Source: Bacillota bacterium (GTDB taxonomy: Bacteria; Bacillota; Clostridia; Acetivibrionales; DTU013). From it: a stretch of DNA of 8,919 bases. A model generated the notes under the pieces. That model had not been told where the DNA came from and did not search any database. It was given only the letters and a program-made list of their open reading frames with translations. A program made the translations under genes and the position numbers. Every line of letters starts with the position of its first letter. The stretch's first letter is position 1. The stretch is taken from contig JAEZJL010000326.1 of the NCBI GenBank assembly GCA_023415815.1, positions 1 to 8,919 of the forward strand, in the 5' to 3' direction. Positions 1 through 5,262 of this stretch are shown here, piece after piece.

Positions 1-2
1 CG

Positions 3-1622
3 GCGGACGGTCTTGGCAGCCAGTACAAGGCGTTTCTCGCATATTCCGCAATCCTTGCAGCCAAGGGCGACAGCTCCGGTTCAAGCGAATGGAACGCGAA
101 AGCGGCCGGCCTAAAATCCACTTTTAATTCCGGCTGGTATTCGCCTTCCGCCGGGAGATTCGCACGCGGCTTCACAAACTCCGGTTATTCCCCCGTGACC
201 GATTTCGGCTATGAGAGCAGCTGGTTTATCCCCCTGAAGGAAATATGCGATGCGGGGAGCAATGCAACCAATTATCTCGACTTTATCTATAACAGCTTCA
301 ACTCAAGTCCAAGCCCGAATATTGAAGCATGGACGTATTTGCCCGACGTATTCTATACCTGGAATCAAAACGACAGGGCATGGAACTATCTCAAGCATAT
401 TATGGACAGCAGGTCCGATTATCCCGAGGTCTCCTTCACCGTCATCAGCGCCATCGCAACAGGGATGATGGGAATACAGCCTGACGCGCCCGGAAACAAG
501 GTTACCACCGTTCCGAGGCTGCCCGGCGACCCCTCGGAGGTGTCAATGGTCGATTTGAACAACATTCCTGTAGGAGCGCACAATATCGAAGTCAAGCATG
601 AGGGCAATGTAAAAACCACTCTTACCCACAATTCCGGCTCAGGCAGCATTACCTGGGAAGCACAGTTTCCCGGAACGTACTCCAGCCTTAATGTAAACGG
701 CATACCGCAATCCGCAAGCACAAAAACCGTTAACGGGACCACACTGAGCTATGTCACTGTTACGGTACCCGTAAACCAAAATGCAGCCGTAGATACCGGA
801 GCGGCTCCGCCGCAGCAGCAAACCAACCTCGTCACAAATCCCGGCTTTGAATCGGGGACCGGCGGCTGGACCTTCACAGGTTCCTGCGGAAGGGCCACAA
901 ACAATCCTCATACGGGCTCCGCGCTGGCGTATCTGGATGCAGGCGCCTCGAACAAGGTATCTCAAACCATCACAATCGGAAGCACCGGCGCATATACGCT
1001 CTCCGGCTGGGTTTCTGCCGGGGCCGCGGGCGGGGTATTCGGCATAAAGGTAAACGGCAGTAACAGGTCAAGCTTAGGCATCCCAAACAACACCCGATAT
1101 AACCAGCAGACCCTGAGCGATATTTCTCTGAACGAGGGCGACAGTGTAGAAATATATGTCACCGGAGCTGCCTCCCGATGGGTAAATATTGACGATTTCT
1201 CCCTGCTGAAGCAGACCGAGGCTGCGGTAAACTATGTGAGCAATCCGGGCTTTGAGTCGGGGACGGACGGCTGGACCTTCGCAGGCTCCTGCGGAAGAGC
1301 CACAAACAATCCGCATACCGGTTCCGCGCTGGCCTATCTGGACGCTGGCGTCTCAAACAAGGTATCTCAAGCCATTACGATAGGAAGCACCGGCACATAC
1401 ACGCTCTCCGGCTGGGTTTCCGCCGCAGGTACGGGCGGAGTATTCGGCATAAAGGTAAACGGCAGTAGCAAGGCAAGCATAAGCATTCCCAGCAACACGG
1501 CCTACAATCATCAAAGCATGAGCAATATTTCTCTGAACACAGGAGATAATGTCGAGATATATGTCAGCGGAGCAACCTCCAAGTGGGTGAATATCGACGA
1601 TTTCTCCTTAACACAAAATTAG
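3..1622 (+). CDS. Secreted glycosidase-like protein with two tandem carbohydrate-binding modules (5' truncated)
   Basis: The frame is open from the first bases of the window (539 codons, then TAG), so the gene starts outside it and its signal peptide is not visible. Residues about 1-157 are Trp/Tyr/Gly-rich and helical (PVTDFGYESSW, NIEAWTYLPDVFYTW, WNYLKHIMDSR), resembling the end of a six-hairpin (alpha/alpha toroid) glycosidase. Residues about 165-265 form a beta-sandwich pattern (IPVGAHNIEVKHEG, ITWEAQFPG) like the C-terminal domain of GH78-like and related enzymes. A PPQQQ linker (about 267-273) leads to two modules, residues 275-409 and 410-539, each opening with NPGFESGT.GW and ending WVNIDDFSL, as in CBM4/9-like jelly rolls. 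The likely role is extracellular polysaccharide binding and cleavage. Catalytic residues cannot be assigned and the family is a judgement by eye. It is convergent with the transporter locus, so shared function is possible but unproven. Confidence 0.8.
   Translation, partial: ADGLGSQYKAFLAYSAILAAKGDSSGSSEWNAKAAGLKSTFNSGWYSPSAGRFARGFTNSGYSPVTDFGYESSWFIPLKEICDAGSNATNYLDFIYNSFNSSPSPNIEAWTYLPDVFYTWNQNDRAWNYLKHIMDSRSDYPEVSFTVISAIATGMMGIQPDAPGNKVTTVPRLPGDPSEVSMVDLNNIPVGAHNIEVKHEGNVKTTLTHNSGSGSITWEAQFPGTYSSLNVNGIPQSASTKTVNGTTLSYVTVTVPVNQNAAVDTGAAPPQQQTNLVTNPGFESGTGGWTFTGSCGRATNNPHTGSALAYLDAGASNKVSQTITIGSTGAYTLSGWVSAGAAGGVFGIKVNGSNRSSLGIPNNTRYNQQTLSDISLNEGDSVEIYVTGAASRWVNIDDFSLLKQTEAAVNYVSNPGFESGTDGWTFAGSCGRATNNPHTGSALAYLDAGVSNKVSQAITIGSTGTYTLSGWVSAAGTGGVFGIKVNGSSKASISIPSNTAYNHQSMSNISLNTGDNVEIYVSGATSKWVNIDDFSLTQN
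825..1619 (+). repeat. In-frame tandem duplication of a 405-bp carbohydrate-binding module
   Basis: Copy 1 is 825-1229 and copy 2 is 1230-1619, so the period is 405 bp (135 codons); copy 2 stops a few codons short because the gene ends. The proteins are about 80% identical by eye, with the identical block GSCGRATNNPHTGSALAYLD in both. Differences cluster in the strands just after GWVSA and around the NNTRYN / SNTAYN loop. The DNA is also highly similar (for example ggcataaaggtaaacggcag in both), pointing to a fairly recent duplication. Tandem binding modules usually raise avidity for a polysaccharide. Confidence 0.9.
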
Positions 1623-1632
1623 GCCTGCCTTA

Positions 1633-1668
1633 AGGGGGCGTGCAAAGGCATGCTCCCTATTTTTTTTT
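1633..1668 (+). terminator. Intrinsic terminator of the glycosidase-like gene
   Basis: An 11-bp stem (1633-1643 with 1648-1658) closes on a 4-nt loop (aaag) and is followed by AT and eight T residues (1661-1668). Two of the pairs are G-U wobbles in the plus-strand RNA and would be mismatches in the minus-strand RNA. The orientation is therefore plus, and it starts 10 nt after the TAG stop. Confidence 0.88.
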
Positions 1669-1782
1669 GATATCCTCCATCGCTTTTTGTAAACGTTCGA
1701 AGCCCCTGTACTGATCCTTCAAGGCAGTAATCTGTCTTAAAAATTCCAGACGGATTATGAGGACTGCGCTATAAATACAGCT
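1657..1782 (-). pseudogene. Short protein-like open stretch, possible gene remnant
   Basis: On the minus strand, an open stretch of 41 codons runs from just after an in-frame TGA (complement of 1783-1785) to a TAG at 1657-1659. There is no ATG, GTG or TTG near its beginning and no ribosome binding site. The predicted peptide ends ALKDQYRGFERLQKAMEDI followed by KKK, an amphipathic, charged, coiled-coil-like tail that looks more like real protein than random translation. It lies downstream of the MalG-like permease in the same direction, so it may be the tail of a gene that once followed the permease and was mostly deleted. Chance is a fair alternative. I recognise no family. Confidence 0.2.
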
Positions 1783-1819
1783 TCAAAAAAGAAAGCCGCG
1801 TAATTATCCACTGCTTCAC

Positions 1820-2677
1820 CTATCCCTTGACCGCTCCGGCAATCAGGCTCTTTTGGACCTCGTTGCTCATGATGATGTAAATTATGATTGTCGGAAGGGT
1901 GGCAACCACAAGTCCGGCGCCGACAGGTCCCCATTTTGTCGTATACTGGCCGACCATCTGCTGAACGCCGACCGTCAGTGTCCTGAACTCGGTTTTACTG
2001 ATAAAGGTAAGCGCAAACATGAGCTCGTTCCATGAAGAAAGGAACGTAAATATAGCTACAGTGGCAATGGCCGGCTTGAGCATCGGTACGATGATTCTGA
2101 AAAACGTACCGTAAATGGTACACCCGTCAAGCAGCGACGATTCCTCCAGTTCTCTTGGTATTCCCCTCAGAAACCCCACTAAAACGTACATCGCCATGGG
2201 CATTGCAAAGCCCACATATGGGAGGATAAGGCACCAGTATGAATTCAGCAGCTTGATCCTCGAAAAAAAGATAAAAAGCGGAAGTAGCGTCGCATGAATT
2301 GGTATCATAAGGCCCAGCAGCAGCAAAATGAGCGATGCCCTGCTCAGCTTCCACCTCATCCTTTCGATGGCATACGCGGCCATCCCTGCAAAAAGGCTTG
2401 TAACCGCTATGGTTATCGCCGTGACCAGAACGCTGTTCAAGAGATACAGGCCGACCTTGCCGTTGACAACGGCGGTTTTATAGTTCTCCCACAGCAATTT
2501 TTCAGGAAAGCCCGCAATATTTCCTCCGAAGATCTCACTGTTGCTTTTGAATGAAAAGAATACCAGCCATATAAAAGGATATATCTGTATAACCGCAAAT
2601 ACGATCAGAAAAGCGTACAAAAACAATTTACCAATGCTGAAGCTCTTAAAAACAAACGGTTTTTTTATATCATCCAT
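1820..2677 (-). CDS. Carbohydrate ABC transporter permease, MalG-like (CUT1 family)
   Basis: This 285-residue inner-membrane permease is the usual size for MalG/LacG-type subunits of sugar importers. About six hydrophobic segments are visible (roughly residues 19-40, 78-100, 113-135, 147-169, 200-217, 253-271). The cytoplasmic EAA loop that docks onto the ATPase lies at about 176-202 (RELEESSLLDGCTIYG then RIIVPMLKP), matching the EEA-x3-DGA pattern with Ser/Cys substitutions. WNELMFAL (216-223) and the C-terminal GAVKG are typical of this subfamily. The ATG is 2 nt after the stop of the upstream permease, and its ribosome site (AAGGAAGGG, 8 nt away) is built from the last codons of that gene, so translation is probably coupled. 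It would pair with the MalF-like subunit to form the channel. The sugar cannot be read from the sequence. Confidence 0.95.
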   Translation of the reverse strand: MDDIKKPFVFKSFSIGKLFLYAFLIVFAVIQIYPFIWLVFFSFKSNSEIFGGNIAGFPEKLLWENYKTAVVNGKVGLYLLNSVLVTAITIAVTSLFAGMAAYAIERMRWKLSRASLILLLLGLMIPIHATLLPLFIFFSRIKLLNSYWCLILPYVGFAMPMAMYVLVGFLRGIPRELEESSLLDGCTIYGTFFRIIVPMLKPAIATVAIFTFLSSWNELMFALTFISKTEFRTLTVGVQQMVGQYTTKWGPVGAGLVVATLPTIIIYIIMSNEVQKSLIAGAVKG

Positions 2678-2679
2678 AG

Positions 2680-3588
2680 TTATATCCCTTCCTTAAGTTG
2701 GGCATCGCTCGGAGCTCTGACCCTGAACAGCCTTTGAATCAGTATCGTCATAACAAGGCACTCGGCAATGATGAAAATAGCTATGGCGCTGCCGTACCCA
2801 TACATGTTGCCGTGGAATATCGTATTGAACATGAGCGTGCTTGGAACCTCCGTGGCGTGCATCGGTCCGCCGCCCGTCAGCACATAGATAAGGTCAAAGG
2901 TTTTTAAGGAACCGATTACCGCGAATACCACGCAGACCTCCAGAATGCTCTTGATGAGCGGAATGATTATCAGAATCGACGTTTTTACCGGCGAGGCGCC
3001 GTCAATCCTGGCAGCCTCTATAATGTCCTGAGGAATTGATTTGATCGCCGCGTACATCAATAGCATATGGTAACCGATGTACTGCCAGACCAGAGGTATA
3101 AAAACCGCCATCAACGCTGTGTCCGGGTTCCCTATCCATTCACCCTTCCACGAGCTCAGGCCGATTTTTTCAAAAAGGCTGTTCAGCAATCCATACTGGG
3201 GGTTGTATATCTTCATCCACAGCTGTCCGATGACCACCGTCGATACGAGGACAGGAATGAAATAAGTGGACCTGAAAAAGCCCTCCCCTTTGATTCCCGA
3301 TGAAAGTATCAGCGCGATTATCAACGCGATAGGGAGCTGTATGAATACAGACATCAAAGCCATGATGATCGAATTCCAGACCGCTTCCCTGAAGCCGTCG
3401 CTGTTATTGACGATCAGCTCCGCATAGTTGTTCAGACCTATAAAAGTGCCTTTGCCTATGCCGCCCCATTCCAGCAGGCTGTAATAACCCGAAAAGAAAA
3501 TCGGAAGTACGACTATGCATAGAAAAATCGTAAATGCCGGAAACATGAATATAAATATCGCCTTTTTATCCTTCAAAACCCTATCCAT
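2680..3588 (-). CDS. Carbohydrate ABC transporter permease, MalF-like (CUT1 family)
   Basis: This 302-residue integral membrane subunit of a sugar importer has hydrophobic segments at about residues 10-33, 70-97, 108-125, 158-180, 205-226 and 266-286. The EAA loop at about 185-213 is canonical (IPQDIIEAARIDGASP followed by IIIPLIKS). The motif YVLTGGGP (235-242) is conserved in MalF/UgpA-type permeases. The frame is open further upstream to a GTG at 3624, but I place the start at the ATG at 3588. That ATG has a strong GGAGG 7 nt upstream, and the preceding 12 codons (QRARGRSGGAY) are unlike a permease N-terminus. The long N-terminal P2 domain of E. coli MalF is absent, as is usual in Gram-positive homologues. 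It sits 185 nt downstream of the binding-protein gene, behind two hairpins, so its expression is probably lower than that of the binding protein. Confidence 0.95.
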   Translation of the reverse strand: MDRVLKDKKAIFIFMFPAFTIFLCIVVLPIFFSGYYSLLEWGGIGKGTFIGLNNYAELIVNNSDGFREAVWNSIIMALMSVFIQLPIALIIALILSSGIKGEGFFRSTYFIPVLVSTVVIGQLWMKIYNPQYGLLNSLFEKIGLSSWKGEWIGNPDTALMAVFIPLVWQYIGYHMLLMYAAIKSIPQDIIEAARIDGASPVKTSILIIIPLIKSILEVCVVFAVIGSLKTFDLIYVLTGGGPMHATEVPSTLMFNTIFHGNMYGYGSAIAIFIIAECLVMTILIQRLFRVRAPSDAQLKEGI

Positions 3589-3650
3589 ATATGCGCCTCC
3601 ACTGCGTCCCCTCGCCCTTTGCACATCTGGCGTCCCGTCAAATTGCCGGT

Positions 3651-3678
3651 ATAAAAACTTGGAGGCATTTCAGCCTCC
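3651..3678 (-). terminator. Hairpin with U-tract between binding-protein and permease genes (attenuator-like)
   Basis: In the minus-strand RNA, GGAGGC (3673-3678) pairs with GCCTCC (3661-3666) around a 6-nt TGAAAT loop and is followed by AAGTTTTTAT. The 6-bp stem is short but GC-rich. Placed inside the operon, it fits a leaky terminator that lets the binding protein outnumber the permeases, a known arrangement in sugar ABC operons. It could act in the plus direction as well, since TCCATTTTTAAT follows on that strand, but no plus-strand gene lies there. Confidence 0.55.
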
Positions 3679-3719
3679 TCCATTTTTAATGGTATTTCGT
3701 CATTGAAACTTTTCTAATC

Positions 3720-3753
3720 GCCGGCGGCCGCGGATCTCTCCCCGGCCGCCGGC
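3720..3753 (-). other. Very stable GC-rich stem-loop just 3' of the binding-protein gene
   Basis: A perfect 11-bp GC-only stem (3720-3730 with 3743-3753) begins 20 nt after the stop codon of the binding-protein gene. In the minus-strand RNA the 12-nt apical part can add a G-G mismatch, three more pairs (GGA/TCC) and a GAGA tetraloop of the GNRA class; the plus strand would give TCTC instead. No U-tract follows (GATTAGAAAAG), so it is not a standard intrinsic terminator. The likely role is a 3' block to exonucleases that stabilises the binding-protein mRNA, as with malE-malF spacer structures in other bacteria. Confidence 0.7.
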
Positions 3754-3773
3754 AAATCCTTCAGCCTCTATCT

Positions 3774-5147
3774 CTATTTCTTCTCATTTAATTTCTGCAT
3801 TTCCTTGGCAAAGTTTTCAGGCGTGATCTTTGAGCCAAAGATCTCTGCAACAAGGTTCTTGTGGGTTTCCGCCTCTGCGCCTTCAAGGAAGGTATCCCAT
3901 GCCAGGACATATCCCTTTGCGTCCTTGGTCAGCGCCATAATCTGCTTGGTAACGGGGTTAATCTCACCCGTCGCGGCCGGTACGTTCCATGTCGGCAAGC
4001 CCTCGCCCGAATTGTTGAGGTCTATGGCCATCTGCTCCGGAAAATACTTGGCCAGCAGGACTGCAGCGTCCTTAACCTTGGTATCGTTGCTTACGCAGAA
4101 GCCGTCTATCGAGCCGCCGAGGAACTCATTCGGATCGCCCTTCGCACCCGGCAGAGCAGGGAACTTCAAAGCCACGACCTTGTCCTTGACCTTGCTGTCG
4201 TCGCTCTGGATATTGCCGGCAAACCAGTTGCCGATGTAATACATCGGTACGGTGCCTTCCAGGAAGGCGGCATTTCCTTCGTCGTACGTCAGACCCATGT
4301 TTCCGCTGATAAATGCCTTCGCGTCAACAAGCTCCTTGAGTTTTGCCGCTGATTCAGCAAACTCGGGAGTATCGAAAGAAGTCGTCTTAGCCAATGCATC
4401 CAGACATGTCTGAGCGGTCGCGGTGCGCAGTGCAAACGCATTCTGCCAGAACATGCCGGGCCACCTGTCCTTCTCGCCGACGGTTATCGGCTCTATTCCC
4501 TTGGCCCTGAAAGCCTTGACCGCCGTCAAAAGGTCGTCGTAGGTTTCGGGTAGCTTAATGCTGTTTTGGTCGAAAAGCTCCTTGTTGCAATACAATGCCG
4601 CCACCCACTGATATGCTGTCAGCCCGTATATTTTGCCGTTGAAGGTGAAGTTCGTCGTATTGCCTGCCGCCAGTTTTTCCTTTGTCCCGTCGTTTAGGAA
4701 TTCATCAAGCGCCAGTACCTTTCCGGCGTCTACAAACGGCTTGACAAATCCGGCGCCCCATGCGAAGAATACATCCGGGGCTTCGTTTGCGGCGATCGCC
4801 GTCTTCAGCTTGGTCTTGTAGGCTTCATTTTCCGTAGCGTCATGTTCGATTGTAATATTGGGATGATCCTTTTTGACATTTTCGAGCACTCTATAGAAAG
4901 CCTTCTTGTTGGAGTCGTCCGCACTTTCCGTCCAGAGCGTCCATAATTTTACCGTGACCGGTTCCAACTGCTTCGTTTCTTCCGCCTTGGTCTCTTCCGC
5001 CTTCGTCGCCTCATCGGCAACAGCCGGAGCATTCGCGGCAGGAGCCTCGGCAGCGGGCTTTTCCTGTGCGGCGCCGCAGGCAGCCAAACCCGCAATCATA
5101 ACCAGCGCCATAACAATGCTCAGGATCCGTAATACCTTACTCTTCAT
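3774..5147 (-). CDS. Sugar ABC transporter solute-binding lipoprotein (family 1)
   Basis: This 457-residue protein captures the sugar outside the membrane and delivers it to the two permeases encoded downstream. The N-terminus is a lipoprotein signal: a basic start (MKSKVLR), a hydrophobic core and lipobox LAAC with the lipidated Cys at residue 24. A low-complexity Ala/Glu/Lys tether (about 25-62, including AEETKAEETK) follows, then the binding domain from about 65 (VTVKLWTLW) to the C-terminus. NEAPDVFFAWG, FNGKIYGLTAYQW, GTVPMYYIGNW and FLGGSIDGFCVS are typical family 1 binding-protein landmarks, and many exposed Trp/Tyr residues suit sugar stacking. The ATG is backed by AGGAGG 7 nt upstream. 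The gene follows the response regulator after 115 nt, with its own likely promoter. The ligand is unknown; an oligosaccharide is a reasonable inference from the family and neighbours. Confidence 0.95.
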   Translation of the reverse strand: MKSKVLRILSIVMALVMIAGLAACGAAQEKPAAEAPAANAPAVADEATKAEETKAEETKQLEPVTVKLWTLWTESADDSNKKAFYRVLENVKKDHPNITIEHDATENEAYKTKLKTAIAANEAPDVFFAWGAGFVKPFVDAGKVLALDEFLNDGTKEKLAAGNTTNFTFNGKIYGLTAYQWVAALYCNKELFDQNSIKLPETYDDLLTAVKAFRAKGIEPITVGEKDRWPGMFWQNAFALRTATAQTCLDALAKTTSFDTPEFAESAAKLKELVDAKAFISGNMGLTYDEGNAAFLEGTVPMYYIGNWFAGNIQSDDSKVKDKVVALKFPALPGAKGDPNEFLGGSIDGFCVSNDTKVKDAAVLLAKYFPEQMAIDLNNSGEGLPTWNVPAATGEINPVTKQIMALTKDAKGYVLAWDTFLEGAEAETHKNLVAEIFGSKITPENFAKEMQKLNEKK

Positions 5148-5154
5148 ACACCAT

Positions 5155-5160
5155 CCTCCT
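5155..5160 (-). promoter_or_regulatory. Strong ribosome binding site of the binding-protein gene
   Basis: AGGAGG on the minus strand, 7 nt before the ATG at 5147, is a full match to the core Shine-Dalgarno sequence and fits high expression of the binding protein. Confidence 0.85.
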
Positions 5161-5172
5161 CTTTATATTCCA

Positions 5173-5182
5173 TGTTCGAACA
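5173..5182. promoter_or_regulatory. 10-bp perfect palindrome in the binding-protein leader
   Basis: TGTTCGAACA reads the same on both strands and lies between the inferred -10 box and the ribosome binding site of the binding-protein gene. It could be a repressor operator in the transcribed leader. A 10-bp palindrome without flanking symmetry can also arise by chance, so the call is tentative. It is not the Bacillus LexA box, which has the half sites in the opposite order. Confidence 0.25.
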
Positions 5183-5195
5183 AACCTGTAAATAA

Positions 5196-5201
5196 ATCAT
5201 A
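5196..5201 (-). promoter_or_regulatory. Likely -10 box of the binding-protein gene
   Basis: TATGAT on the minus strand matches the sigma-A -10 consensus at five of six positions, with an inferred transcription start near 5189 and a leader of about 42 nt. No acceptable -35 box occurs 16-18 nt upstream (the hexamer there is TTCTGC). This fits a promoter that needs an activator, such as the AraC-type regulator encoded just upstream. Confidence 0.45.
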
Positions 5202-5206
5202 CGGTA

Positions 5207-5233
5207 AGAATGGAATGAGCAGAATTGAATGAG
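5207..5233 (-). promoter_or_regulatory. Tandem direct repeat, candidate activator site for the YesN-type regulator
   Basis: On the minus strand CTCATTCAATTCT (5221-5233) is followed after 1 nt by CTCATTCCATTCT (5207-5219): 12 of 13 bases identical, period 14. With the inferred start at 5189 the copies span about -18 to -30 and -32 to -44, covering the missing -35 box. AraC-family activators commonly bind direct repeats next to or overlapping -35. The 14-nt period is shorter than the roughly two helical turns many AraC sites use, so the assignment is inference. Confidence 0.4.
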
Positions 5234-5262
5234 TTTGCTAAAAGGTATAAATTTTTTGCTAC

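Noticed and set aside
195..1622. Start of the glycosidase-like gene at GTG 195
   Set aside because: The same frame is open upstream to position 3 with protein-like sequence (GLGSQYKAFLAYSAILAAKG), and no ribosome site precedes 195; the codon is an internal valine.
1779..1797. Minus-strand hairpin GGCTTTC...GAAGCT as operon terminator
   Set aside because: Only about five pairs, one a wobble, with a U-rich loop and no proper U-tract after it.
3589..3624. Twelve-codon N-terminal extension of the MalF-like permease from GTG 3624
   Set aside because: The ATG at 3588 has a strong GGAGG at correct spacing, and the extension (QRARGRSGGAY) is unlike permease N-termini and contains that ribosome site.
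3805..4352. Long plus-strand open frames opposite the binding-protein gene
   Set aside because: They lie entirely inside a clear binding-protein gene, have no domain-like sequence and arise from its codon pattern. The same applies to the other long frames opposite the permease, regulator and kinase genes.
5162..5191. TTTACA and TATAAA boxes as the binding-protein promoter
   Set aside because: The spacing is 19 nt and the transcript would begin within the ribosome binding site, so TATGAT at 5196-5201 is the better -10.
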